A stretch of 64,000 nt of DNA from Azospirillum sp. TSO22-1. Lineage in GTDB: Bacteria; Pseudomonadota; Alphaproteobacteria; Azospirillales; Azospirillaceae. Made by a program: the position numbers and the translations under genes. A model generated the notes under the pieces. It saw nothing but the letters and a program-made list of their open reading frames with translations, had not been told where the DNA came from and made no database searches. The stretch lies in the NCBI RefSeq assembly GCF_003116015.1, contig NZ_LGQZ01000002.1, positions 1-64,000 on the forward strand. Direction: 5' to 3'. Numbering within the stretch: the stretch's first letter is position 1; every line of letters starts with the position of its first letter. Below, in pieces: positions 27,916 through 35,592 of the stretch.

Positions 27916-29355
27916 ATGGCGGACGCCACCCCCATCACGTTGGCCAGAGGCGACGGCATCGGTCCGGAGGTCGCGGACGCGGTGCTGCACATCCTGGATG
28001 CGGCCGGCGCGCGCCTCAAGGTGGAGGAGGTGCCGGCGGGCGAGGCCGTGTACCGCCGCGGCCACGGCGGCGGGCTGGGGCCGGACGGCTGGGCGTCGAT
28101 CCGGCGCACCCGCGTCTTCCTCAAGGGGCCGGTGGTGACGCCGCAGGGGCCGGGGTTCAAGTCGCTGAACGTCACGGCGCGCACCGCGCTGGGGCTGTTC
28201 GCCAACGTCCGCCCCTGCGTCTCGCACCACCCCTATGTCCGCACCCGGCACCCTCGCATGGACGTGGTGATCATCCGCGAGAACGAGGAGGACCTCTACA
28301 CCGGCATCGAGCACCGCCAGACCGACGACGTGATCCAGTCGGTCAAGCTGGTGTCGCAGCCGGGCTCGGAGCGCATCGTCCGCTACGCCTTCGAGTACGC
28401 TCGCGCCAACCGCCGCCGCAAGGTGACGGCCCTGGTGAAGGACAACATCATGAAGATGTCCGACGGGCTGTTCCTGCGCACCTTCCAGGAGGTCGCCGCC
28501 GAGTACCCGGAGATCAAGGCCGACCACCTGATCGTCGACATCGGCGCCGCCCGCCTCGCCGACCAGCCCGAGCGCTTCGACGTCATCGTCACCCTCAACC
28601 TGTACGGCGACATCGTCTCCGACATCGCGGCGCAGATCACCGGGTCGATCGGGCTGGCCGGCTCCGCCAACATCGGCGACCGCTGCGCCATGTTCGAGGC
28701 GCTGCACGGCGCCGCCCCGGCGCTGGCCGGGCAGGGGGTGGCGAACCCCTCGGGCCTGCTGATGGCATCCGTGATGATGCTCGTGCACATCGGCCAGGGC
28801 GACGTGGCGGCGCGCGTGCACAACGCATGGCTGCGCACCATCGAGGACGGCATCCACACCGCCGACATCTTCTCGCGCGGCATGAGCCGTCTGCGCGTCG
28901 GCACGCAGGCCTTCGCCGACGCGGTGATCGAGCGCCTCGGCCAGTTCCCGAAGACGCTGCCCGGCGTCAGCTACGCCGTCACCCGCCCCAGCTTCGACAC
29001 CGCGCTGCGTCCCTCCGGCCGGGCGCCGGCGGTGAAGGAGCTGGTCGGGGTGGACGTCTTCCTGCACTGGTCGGATGGCGGGCCGGACGACCTGGCGGCC
29101 CGCGTGCAGCCGCTGGCCGGCCCGGCGCTGGAGCTGTCGAGCATCTCCAACCGCAGCCAGACCGTCTGGCCGGACGGCAACGCCGGCACCTTCTGCACCG
29201 ATCACTGGCGCTGCCGCTTCCTGGTGCGCGGCGAGCCGATCGTCCACCGCGACATCGTGGCGCTGCTCGACCGCCTCGCGGTGGCCGGCCTGGACTTCAT
29301 CCAGACCGAGAACCTCTGCAACTTCGACGGCAAGGCGGGGTTCTCGGCGACGTAG
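27916..29355 (+). CDS. isocitrate dehydrogenase with C-terminal extension (Thermus/Rickettsia type)
   Basis: A 479-residue beta-decarboxylating dehydrogenase. The catalytic core (to about residue 335) has GDGIGPEVADAVLHILDAAG, the substrate-loop IIRENEEDLYTGIEHRQTDD, KDNIMKMSDGLF and NLYGDIVSDIAAQITGSIGL. A C-terminal domain of about 140 residues follows, as in Thermus-type isocitrate dehydrogenases. In the cofactor loop, HGAAPALAG has Ala-Leu where NADP enzymes of the E. coli type have Lys-Tyr, so cofactor choice is unclear. ATG 27916 has an AAGGAGA ribosome binding site. A second, different isocitrate dehydrogenase is encoded at 31961-33184. Confidence 0.88.
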   Translation: MADATPITLARGDGIGPEVADAVLHILDAAGARLKVEEVPAGEAVYRRGHGGGLGPDGWASIRRTRVFLKGPVVTPQGPGFKSLNVTARTALGLFANVRPCVSHHPYVRTRHPRMDVVIIRENEEDLYTGIEHRQTDDVIQSVKLVSQPGSERIVRYAFEYARANRRRKVTALVKDNIMKMSDGLFLRTFQEVAAEYPEIKADHLIVDIGAARLADQPERFDVIVTLNLYGDIVSDIAAQITGSIGLAGSANIGDRCAMFEALHGAAPALAGQGVANPSGLLMASVMMLVHIGQGDVAARVHNAWLRTIEDGIHTADIFSRGMSRLRVGTQAFADAVIERLGQFPKTLPGVSYAVTRPSFDTALRPSGRAPAVKELVGVDVFLHWSDGGPDDLAARVQPLAGPALELSSISNRSQTVWPDGNAGTFCTDHWRCRFLVRGEPIVHRDIVALLDRLAVAGLDFIQTENLCNFDGKAGFSAT

Positions 29356-29401
29356 CTCCGGCCGAAAGATCTACCCCCTATGCGCTTGACGCGCGCGTCC
29401 A

Positions 29402-29428
29402 CGGAATAACATGGGCTGCGGGTGCGTC
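29402..29428 (+). promoter_or_regulatory. possible ECF-type promoter before the sigma gene
   Basis: GGAATA at about 29402 followed, after 16 bases, by CGTCC resembles extracytoplasmic-sigma promoters of the GGAA-N16/17-CGT kind. It lies directly before the ECF sigma gene, where self-regulation would be expected. The match is partial and unproven. Confidence 0.25.
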
Positions 29429-29452
29429 CTTGCAGAGCGGGGGACCGGAGCC

Positions 29453-29974
29453 ATGCCAGCAGCCGACGACATCGACGACCGCGCCATCGCGGCGCACGTG
29501 CCGCGCCTGCGCCGCTACGCCGCGGCGCTGGTGGGGAACCTCGCGGACGCCGACGACCTCGTGCAGGACTGCGTGGAGAAGGCGCTGGCCAACCGCCATG
29601 CGCTGCGCGACCCGAGCCGGCTCGGCGGCTGGCTGCTGTCGATCCTGCACAACCTGCACGTCAGCGGCATCCGCTGGCGGCGGCGGCGGGGGCACGAGAC
29701 GCCGGTGGAGGACTTCGCCGACGACGTGGCGCTCAGCACCCCGCCCGCCGACCGCGGCGCGGTTCGCGACTTCGTCCGCGCCTTTGGGCAACTGTCCGAG
29801 GAGCACCGCCGCATCCTGCTGCTGACCGGCGTGGAAGGCCTGTCCTACCGCGAGGTCGCCGAGGTGCTGGAGGTGCCAATCGGCACCGTGATGTCGCGGC
29901 TCGCCCGCGCCCGTGAACGGCTGCGCGCGCTGCTGGAAGGCGGCGAGGAGCGGCCGCTGAGGAGAATCAAATGA
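29453..29974 (+). CDS. ECF-family RNA polymerase sigma factor
   Basis: A 173-residue two-domain sigma factor. Region 2 shows VPRLRRYAAALVGNLADADD followed by LVQDCVEKAL, and region 4 shows QLSEEHRRILLLTGVEGLSY then REVAEVLEVPIGTVMSRLAR. There is no region 1 or 3, as in all ECF sigmas. ATG 29453 (MPAADD) is preferred over 29411. The gene overlaps the anti-sigma gene by 4 bases (ATGA), a typical pair. The signal and regulon are unknown. Confidence 0.92.
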   Translation: MPAADDIDDRAIAAHVPRLRRYAAALVGNLADADDLVQDCVEKALANRHALRDPSRLGGWLLSILHNLHVSGIRWRRRRGHETPVEDFADDVALSTPPADRGAVRDFVRAFGQLSEEHRRILLLTGVEGLSYREVAEVLEVPIGTVMSRLARARERLRALLEGGEERPLRRIK

Positions 29975-30738
29975 CCACCCCCGAGGAGGAGCCCGTGACG
30001 GAGGCCGAGCTGCACGCGTGGCTCGACGGCGAACTGCCCGACGACCGGCGGGACGCGGTGCGCCGCTACCTGGACGACCACCCCGAGGTCGCCCACCGCT
30101 TCGCCAGCTACCGCGCGCAGCGGACGATGACCGCCCGCGCCTTTGCCCCGTTGATCGACCGGCCGCTGCCCGACCGCCTGAAGCCGCCCTTCAGCCGGCG
30201 CCACCGCGCGCTGCCGTGGCTGGCGCTGGCGGCGTCGCTGCTCGCCTTCGTGGCGGGTGGGGCCGCCGGCTGGCTGGCGCACGGCTGGAGCGCGCCCGGC
30301 GCCCCGTCGTCCCGCGCCTTCGTCGCCGAGGCCGTCGCCGCCCACCGCGTCTTCGCCGCCGAGGTGCGCCACCCCGTCGAGGTCGGCGCCGACCAGGAGG
30401 AGCACCTCGTGACGTGGCTCGGCAAGCGGCTCGGCAAGCCGCTGCGCGCTCCCCGCCTCGCCGGGCGCGGCTACGAACTGGTGGGCGGGCGGCTGCTGTC
30501 GGACACCGACGGCCCGGCGGCCCAACTGATGTATCAGGATGCGACCGGTCGCCGCATCACCCTGTATGCCCGGCCGACCCGTGACCCGGCGGACACATCG
30601 TTCCGATTTGCGCACGACGGCAACGTCCAAGCTTTTTATTGGCGCGACAATGGGTTAGCTTGGGCCCTGACGGGCGAACTCGACCGGGTTACCCTCTCCG
30701 GAATAGCCGAGGACGTCTACCGGGCTCTGAACTCGTAG
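29971..30738 (+). CDS. transmembrane anti-sigma factor
   Basis: A 255-residue protein with an N-terminal cytoplasmic anti-sigma domain (TEAELHAWLDGELPDDRRDA, VRRYLDDHPEVAHRFASYRA), one membrane helix at about residues 75-97 (ALPWLALAASLLAFVAGGAA) and a periplasmic domain of about 150 residues. The usual zinc-binding HxxxCxxC of many anti-sigma factors is absent. The periplasmic part contains GRGYELVGGRLLSDTDGPAA, seen in RsiW/FecR-like anti-sigmas of Azospirillum-type bacteria. A GTG at 29995 is an alternative start. It is coupled to the sigma gene by the ATGA overlap. Confidence 0.85.
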   Translation: MTTPEEEPVTEAELHAWLDGELPDDRRDAVRRYLDDHPEVAHRFASYRAQRTMTARAFAPLIDRPLPDRLKPPFSRRHRALPWLALAASLLAFVAGGAAGWLAHGWSAPGAPSSRAFVAEAVAAHRVFAAEVRHPVEVGADQEEHLVTWLGKRLGKPLRAPRLAGRGYELVGGRLLSDTDGPAAQLMYQDATGRRITLYARPTRDPADTSFRFAHDGNVQAFYWRDNGLAWALTGELDRVTLSGIAEDVYRALNS

Positions 30739-30749
30739 GACCCAGGGAG

Positions 30750-30758
30750 TTATGCACA
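30750..30758 (+). promoter_or_regulatory. DnaA box upstream of gcrA
   Basis: TTATGCACA matches the DnaA consensus TTATNCACA perfectly, 160 bases before the gcrA start. In Caulobacter, DnaA activates gcrA. Direct repeats AGCCTTATGG at 30833-30842 and 30856-30865 lie closer to the gene and may bind another regulator. Confidence 0.5.
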
Positions 30759-30917
30759 GGAATGTTGCTGGCACCCTCTATCCCTTGCGGGCTCCATCTG
30801 GTAGCTTCCTCCCCGGTCGGCACAAAATATTGAGCCTTATGGAAAATGGCTTATCAGCCTTATGGCTATAGCCACCGGCCAAGGCACGGGCAACCGGACC
30901 AAGTTTGGAGACAGGGG

Positions 30918-31286
30918 ATGAGTTGGACGGACGAGCGGGTTCAACAGCTTAAGGATCTCTGGGCGCAGGGGCTGAGCGCCAGCGAGATCGCCGACATGCT
31001 CGGCGACATCAGCCGCAACGCCGTGATCGGCAAGGCGCACCGCCTTGGCCTCTCCGGGCGCCCGTCGCCCATCAAGAAGAAGCCGAGCCGGGGGGCCACG
31101 ATCCTCAGCCTGACCGAGCGCATGTGCAAGTGGCCGGTGGGCGACCCCAAGCACCAGGATTTCCACTTCTGCGGCAAGACGGCGCTGGCCGGCCTGCCGT
31201 ACTGCGCGGAGCACGCGGCGGTGGCCTACCAGCCGACCTCCTCCAGCAAGAAGCGCGACGAGGACCGCAGCGTCGGCGTCGCCTGA
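30918..31286 (+). CDS. gcrA: cell-cycle regulator GcrA
   Basis: A 122-residue GcrA. The N-terminal helix-turn-helix MSWTDERVQQLKDLWAQGLS with ASEIADMLGD and ISRNAVIGKAHRLGLSGRPS is diagnostic, as is the C-terminal sigma-70-binding part with CKWPVGDPKHQDFHFCGKTA and LPYCAEHAAVAYQP. GcrA binds sigma-70 and methylated GANTC sites and controls cell-cycle genes. ATG 30918 has an AGGGG ribosome binding site. cckA, a second member of the same cell-cycle network, is at 14.4 kb. Confidence 0.97.
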   Translation: MSWTDERVQQLKDLWAQGLSASEIADMLGDISRNAVIGKAHRLGLSGRPSPIKKKPSRGATILSLTERMCKWPVGDPKHQDFHFCGKTALAGLPYCAEHAAVAYQPTSSSKKRDEDRSVGVA

Positions 31287-31318
31287 CGCCCGAGCGACAG
31301 TCTCCCGTCCGGAAAACG

Positions 31319-31353
31319 AAAAGCGGCCCTGGTTCGGGGCCGCTTTTGTTTTT
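31319..31353 (+). terminator. Rho-independent terminator of gcrA
   Basis: An 11-base stem AAAAGCGGCCC / GGGCCGCTTTT with loop TGGTTCG, followed by GTTTTT. A strong terminator 32 bases after the gcrA stop. Confidence 0.88.
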
Positions 31354-31369
31354 CGTATCCTCTTGATAG

Positions 31370-31402
31370 CCGTCATGCCCGGGACAAGCCCGGCCATGAC
31401 GG
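31370..31402. repeat. intergenic palindromic repeat, family D
   Basis: A 33-base inverted repeat with 14-base arms CCGTCATGCCCGGG and CCCGGCCATGACGG (one mismatch). It belongs to the CGTCATGCCCGGG-type palindromes common in alphaproteobacteria. It separates gcrA and the minus-strand oxidoreductase. Confidence 0.75.
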
Positions 31403-31418
31403 TTTCAGAGGGAAAGTC

Positions 31419-31799
31419 TCAATACTCCACGTCGCCATGCTTCAGCCGCACCAGCTCGCCCTTCGACAGGGAGAGCATCAGCTGCACGATCACCTCGTGC
31501 ATGATGATGGTGCGGTGGTTGTCGGTGTCCTGCATGTGCTGGCGCAGCGCCTCGCGCACCAGCGGCACGCCGGTGACGTCGATCAGCACGTCGAGGTCCT
31601 CGCCCATGCGCGCGAGGTCCATGAAATCGGTGGTGGTCGGCACGTCGTGGTCGCGCGCGAGATTCATGCCCGGCGCGTCCGGATCGAGGTCGGCCACCCC
31701 CAGCACGCGGACGAACGGCGCGCTGAGAAGCTGCTGCAGAAGCGGGGTGCCGGTCTCGCCGGCACCGATGACGGCGACGCAGAAAGTGCTGTTGGGCAT
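31419..31799 (-). CDS. small Rossmann-fold NAD(P)-binding protein
   Basis: A 126-residue protein that begins MPNSTFCVAVIGAGETGTPL, a dinucleotide-binding loop (GxGxxG-like GAGETG), followed by VLGVADLDPDAPGMNLARDH and DVLIDVTGVPLVREALRQHM, as in the NAD-binding half of homoserine or aldehyde dehydrogenases. There is no catalytic domain, so it is either a stand-alone regulatory/binding protein or a remnant of a larger enzyme. The tail IMHEVIVQLMLSLSKGEL is helical. ATG 31799 was chosen to put the loop near the N-terminus. It is downstream of icd but separated from it by a terminator. Confidence 0.65.
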   Translation of the reverse strand: MPNSTFCVAVIGAGETGTPLLQQLLSAPFVRVLGVADLDPDAPGMNLARDHDVPTTTDFMDLARMGEDLDVLIDVTGVPLVREALRQHMQDTDNHRTIIMHEVIVQLMLSLSKGELVRLKHGDVEY

Positions 31800-31825
31800 C
31801 TCTTCCCTCAGGTTATGGATCAGCA

Positions 31826-31861
31826 TGAAAAAAAGCCCGGAGCGCTCGCCCCGGGCTTTTC
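31826..31861 (-). terminator. terminator downstream of icd
   Basis: A 10-base stem AAAAGCCCGG / CCGGGCTTTT with a run of A on the left, which is a T tract on the minus strand. It ends icd transcription and overlaps the upstream region of the small Rossmann gene. Confidence 0.85.
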
Positions 31862-31960
31862 AGGAGTCCTTTTCAGGAGTCCGGGGGGAACGGTCGTTCC
31901 CCCACCTTTTCCGCCGAAACGCCCCTCAAGGGAGAGGGGCCATGGTGTCGCACCCGAAGG

Positions 31961-33184
31961 TTACGCCCAGGCGGCCATCTTCTTCTGCAGGTTCTCGTCC
32001 AGCTTGTCGAGGAACTGCTTGGTGGTCAGCCAGGGCTGCTCCGGGCCGATGAGGATGGCGAGGTCCTTGGTCATGTAGCCGGACTCGACGGTCTCGACGC
32101 AGACGCGCTCCAGCGTCTGGGCGAACTTGACCACATCGGGCGTGCCGTCGAACTTGCCGCGGTAGGCGAGGCCCTGCGTCCAGGCGTAGATCGAGGCGAT
32201 CGGGTTGGTCGAGGTCTCCTTGCCCTTCTGGTGCTCGCGGTAGTGGCGGGTCACCGTGCCGTGCGCGGCCTCGGCCTCGACGGTCTTGCCGTCCGGCGTG
32301 ATCAGCACCGAGGTCATCAGGCCCAGCGAGCCGAAGCCCTGCGCCACCACGTCCGACTCCACGTCGCCGTCGTAGTTCTTGCAGGCCCACACGAAGCCGC
32401 CTTCCCACTTCAGCGCCGAGGCGACCATGTCGTCGATCAGGCGGTGCTCGTAGACCAGGCCCTTCTCCTTGAACTTCGCCGCGTAGTCGCGGTCGAACAC
32501 CTCCTGGAAGATGTCCTTGAAGCGGCCGTCGTAGGCCTTGAGAATGGTGTTCTTGGTCGACAGGTAGACCGAGTAGTTGCGCTCCAGGCCGTACAGGAAG
32601 CTGGAATGCGCGAAGCCCTCAATCGACTCGTCGAGGTTGTACATGCCCATCGCCACGCCGGCGCCGGGGAAGTCGTAGACCTCGTGCTCGATCGGCTCGC
32701 CGCCGCCCTCGGGCGTCCACTTGATGGTCAGCTTGCCCGCGCCCGGAACCTTGAAGTCGGTGGCCTTGTACTGGTCGCCGAAGGCGTGGCGGCCGATGAT
32801 GATCGGCTTGGTCCAGCCGGGGACGTAGCGCGGCACGTTGTTGCAGACGATCGGCTCGCGGAAGACGGTGCCGCCGATGATGTTGCGGATCGTGCCGTTC
32901 GGCGACTTCCACATCTTCTTGAGGGTGAATTCCTTGACGCGCGCCTCGTCGGGGGTGATGGTCGCGCACTTCACGCCGACGCCGTACTGCTGGATCGCCT
33001 TGGCCGACTCGACGGTCACCTTGTCGTCGGTCTTGTCGCGGTTCTCGATGCCGAGATCATAGTACTTCAGATCGATGTCGAGGTACGGCAGGATCAGCTT
33101 GTCCTTGATGAACTGCCAGATGATCCGGGTCATCTCGTCGCCGTCAAGCTCGACGACCGGGTTCGCGACTTTGATCTTGGTCAT
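31961..33184 (-). CDS. icd: NADP-dependent isocitrate dehydrogenase (dimeric, eukaryote-like type)
   Basis: A 407-residue isocitrate dehydrogenase of the class shared with eukaryotes and many alphaproteobacteria. Typical segments are [20 protein letters not shown], the phosphate-loop [34 protein letters not shown] and the NADP-loop [20 protein letters not shown], in which Thr-Arg-His is the NADP signature. It catalyses oxidative decarboxylation of isocitrate in the TCA cycle and makes NADPH. It has its own terminator. Having this and the longer enzyme at 27916 in one region is unusual. Confidence 0.97.
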   Translation of the reverse strand: MTKIKVANPVVELDGDEMTRIIWQFIKDKLILPYLDIDLKYYDLGIENRDKTDDKVTVESAKAIQQYGVGVKCATITPDEARVKEFTLKKMWKSPNGTIRNIIGGTVFREPIVCNNVPRYVPGWTKPIIIGRHAFGDQYKATDFKVPGAGKLTIKWTPEGGGEPIEHEVYDFPGAGVAMGMYNLDESIEGFAHSSFLYGLERNYSVYLSTKNTILKAYDGRFKDIFQEVFDRDYAAKFKEKGLVYEHRLIDDMVASALKWEGGFVWACKNYDGDVESDVVAQGFGSLGLMTSVLITPDGKTVEAEAAHGTVTRHYREHQKGKETSTNPIASIYAWTQGLAYRGKFDGTPDVVKFAQTLERVCVETVESGYMTKDLAILIGPEQPWLTTKQFLDKLDENLQKKMAAWA

Positions 33185-33395
33185 GGGTACGAGGTCTCCC
33201 CTTGGGGTCAGGGCTGTCGTTATCCTTGGGCGCCAGGCGCCATCCAGCGGGCGTGACCGTCCGGGGCGCCCTGGTCCTGGCTGACGTAGGGGGCGGCCCG
33301 CACGGCTGGGCGTAGGTTCGGCGGTCTTATATCACCGGCCCCCCGGGGAAGGAAGGCGCGGCGGGCGGCGCAGCCCACGTTGTCGCGCGCGGCGG

Positions 33396-34007
33396 CTACA
33401 GCCACTTGGTGTCCGCCGGGGCCGACGGTTCCGGGGCGCGGTCCAGCGCCGTGAACACGTCCTCCACCCGCTTCACCACGGTGAACAGGCGGCGGTGCTC
33501 CTCCCGGCAGAAGCCCTCCTCGACCATGGTGTCGATCAGCGCCAGCAGCGGTGCCCAGTACCCCTCGACATCGACGATCACCACCGGCTTGTCGTGCAGG
33601 CGCAGCTGCTTCCAGGTCAGCACCTCGAACGTCTCGTCCAGCGTGCCCATGCCGCCGGGCAGCACGATGAAGGCGTCCGAACGCTCGACCATCATGCGCT
33701 TGCGGGTGTGCATGCTGTCGACCACATGCAACTCGGCCAGGCCGGTGTGCTCGACCTCCATCACCTTGATGTGCTCGGGGATGATGCCGACCACCTCGCC
33801 GTGCGCGGCGATGGCGGCGTCGGCCAGGATGCCCATCAGCCCGACCCGGCCGCCGCCGTAGACCAGCCGGATGCCGCGCTCGGCCAGCCCGGCGCCCAGC
33901 GCGTGCGCCGCGGCCTTGTGGACGTCCGCGACCCGGCTCGACGAGCCGCAGTACACGCACACGGAATTCGGCGTCTTCATCGCACCCACCATCGTCGGTT
34001 TCATCAC
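33396..34007 (-). CDS. LOG-family cytokinin/purine riboside 5'-monophosphate phosphoribohydrolase
   Basis: A 203-residue protein of the LOG (Lonely Guy) family, which releases bases from nucleoside 5'-monophosphates. It has VCVYCGSSSRVADVHKAAAH, the GGGRVGLMG loop and the PGGMGTLDETFEVLTWKQLR active-site motif (PGGxGTxxE). The start at ATG 34007 has an AGGA ribosome binding site 5 bases away; ATG 33980 (MKTPNSV) is an alternative. In plant-associated bacteria LOG enzymes can yield free cytokinins, but housekeeping nucleotide roles are equally possible. Confidence 0.9.
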   Translation of the reverse strand: MMKPTMVGAMKTPNSVCVYCGSSSRVADVHKAAAHALGAGLAERGIRLVYGGGRVGLMGILADAAIAAHGEVVGIIPEHIKVMEVEHTGLAELHVVDSMHTRKRMMVERSDAFIVLPGGMGTLDETFEVLTWKQLRLHDKPVVIVDVEGYWAPLLALIDTMVEEGFCREEHRRLFTVVKRVEDVFTALDRAPEPSAPADTKWL

Positions 34008-34122
34008 GATCCTGTGATTGGCGCCGGCCGCGTTGCCGACGGCACCATCCTCGGTGGAATAACACGCCGGCCCCGGGCGTCAACCCGGCGTCCACCGTGA
34101 CACAAACAGGGAGAGAGCCACC

Positions 34123-34599
34123 ATGATCCACCGCACGCTCCACGCCGTTTTCGCCGTCGCCGTATCGGCGGGCCTGTTCCTCGCCTTCGCGCCGGCCGCC
34201 CCGGCCGCGACGCCGGAGGAACTGGTCAAGGCCCGGCAGCAGCACATGAAGAAGTTCGGCGGCGGCATGCAGACCATCGGCAAGTTCCTCAAGGGCGAGG
34301 GCGGCACCGTCGAGGACGTGCAGAAGGCCGCCGCGCAGATCGACGAGGCGGCGAAGGGCGACTTCACCGCGCTGTTCCCGCCGGGCACCGCCGCCCCGGT
34401 CGCCGAGAGCGCCGCCAAGCCGGAACTGTGGCAGAACCTGCCGAAGGCGCAGCAGCAGTGGGTGGACGTCAAGCCGGCTGCCGACAAGCTGGTCACCGCC
34501 GCGATGACCGGCGAGAAGGCGCAGATCGCCCAGGCGCAGCAGGCGGCCGGCAAGGCCTGCGCCGCCTGCCACGAGGACTTCCGCATCAAGAAGAACTAA
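34123..34599 (+). CDS. cytochrome c' / c-556 family protein
   Basis: A 158-residue periplasmic four-helix-bundle cytochrome. It has a signal peptide ending in AAPAAT, and the haem-binding CAACH motif at the C-terminal end (GKACAACHEDFRIKKN), as is typical of cytochrome c' family proteins. Internal helices include PEELVKARQQHMKKFGGGMQ and MTGEKAQIAQAQQAAG. These proteins bind or detoxify NO or act in electron transfer. It is 8 bases upstream of a diheme c-type cytochrome gene, so the two are probably one operon. Confidence 0.9.
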   Translation: MIHRTLHAVFAVAVSAGLFLAFAPAAPAATPEELVKARQQHMKKFGGGMQTIGKFLKGEGGTVEDVQKAAAQIDEAAKGDFTALFPPGTAAPVAESAAKPELWQNLPKAQQQWVDVKPAADKLVTAAMTGEKAQIAQAQQAAGKACAACHEDFRIKKN

Positions 34600-34607
34600 G
34601 CCGCCCG

Positions 34608-35468
34608 ATGCGCGCCGCCGTTCTCCTTCTCCTCGGCCTGCTGACCCCGGTCGCCGCGCGGGCGGGCGATCCCGCCTCGCCCGACCCGGTGCGGCGCGGC
34701 GAATACGTCTTCGACGCCGCCGGCTGCCTGGGCTGCCACACCAACGAGAAGGGCGGCGGCGCGCCGCTGGCCGGCGGGCGTCCGCTGAAGACGCCCTTCG
34801 GCACCTTCTACAGCCCGAACATCACCCCCGACCCGGTGCACGGCATCGGCCGCTGGACCGACGCCGACTTCGCCCGCGCGCTCCGCTCCGGCCACGGCAG
34901 GGAGGGGGAGCCGCTGTTCCCGGCCTTCCCCTACACCTCCTACACGCGGATGAGCGACCGCGACGTCGCCGACCTCAAGGCCTACCTGTCCAGCCGCCCG
35001 GCCAGCCCGGCGGCGAACCGGCCGCACGATCTGTCGGCGCCCTTCGGCTGGCGCTTCCTGCTGCCGGTCTGGCAGACGCTGTACCTGGAGGAGGGGCCGC
35101 TGAAGGACGACCCCGCCAGGCCCGCCGAGTGGAACCGCGGCCGCTACCTGGTCGAGGCGCTGGGCCACTGCGGCGAGTGCCACAGCCCGCGCGGCTGGAT
35201 GGGCGGCGTCGATTCCGCGCGTGCGCTGGCCGGCAACCCGCAGGGGCCGGAGGGCGACAAGGTGCCCAACCTGCGCCCCGGTCCGAAGGGCCTGGCCGAC
35301 TGGTCGCAGGGCGATGTCGAGGCGGCGCTGGAGATGGGCATGCTGCCGGACGGCGACTTCGTCGGCGGCTCCATGGCCGAGGTGGTGCGCAACTCCACCT
35401 CCAAGCTCACCCCGGCGGACCGCCGGGCCATCGCCGTCTACCTGAAGTCGCTGCCGTCGGTTCCGTGA
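34608..35468 (+). CDS. diheme c-type cytochrome
   Basis: A 286-residue periplasmic protein with signal peptide MRAAVLLLLGLLTPVAARAG and two haem sites: CLGCH near residue 40 (RRGEYVFDAAGCLGCHTNEK) and CGECH near 190 (LVEALGHCGECHSPRGWMGG). Probable Met ligands lie in FPYTSYTRMSDRDVADLKAY and MLPDGDFVGGSMAEVV. The layout resembles the cytochrome subunits of alcohol, aldehyde or gluconate dehydrogenases, except that these usually have three haems. It follows the cytochrome c' gene by 8 bases. Confidence 0.9.
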   Translation: MRAAVLLLLGLLTPVAARAGDPASPDPVRRGEYVFDAAGCLGCHTNEKGGGAPLAGGRPLKTPFGTFYSPNITPDPVHGIGRWTDADFARALRSGHGREGEPLFPAFPYTSYTRMSDRDVADLKAYLSSRPASPAANRPHDLSAPFGWRFLLPVWQTLYLEEGPLKDDPARPAEWNRGRYLVEALGHCGECHSPRGWMGGVDSARALAGNPQGPEGDKVPNLRPGPKGLADWSQGDVEAALEMGMLPDGDFVGGSMAEVVRNSTSKLTPADRRAIAVYLKSLPSVP

Positions 35469-35592
35469 CGCGCCGTCGGTATACGGAATAGTTGCCCAAC
35501 GGCGCAGACGGCCGTTGATCGGCGCGGAGGACTTACCGATACTCGTATGTTTCGGGCGCTTGCTATGGCGTCCGCCAGCATACGGTGCGGCG

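Noticed and set aside
31370-31402. Considered as the only terminator for gcrA.
   Set aside because: A better terminator with a T tract lies directly upstream at 31319-31353; the palindrome is classed as a repeat.
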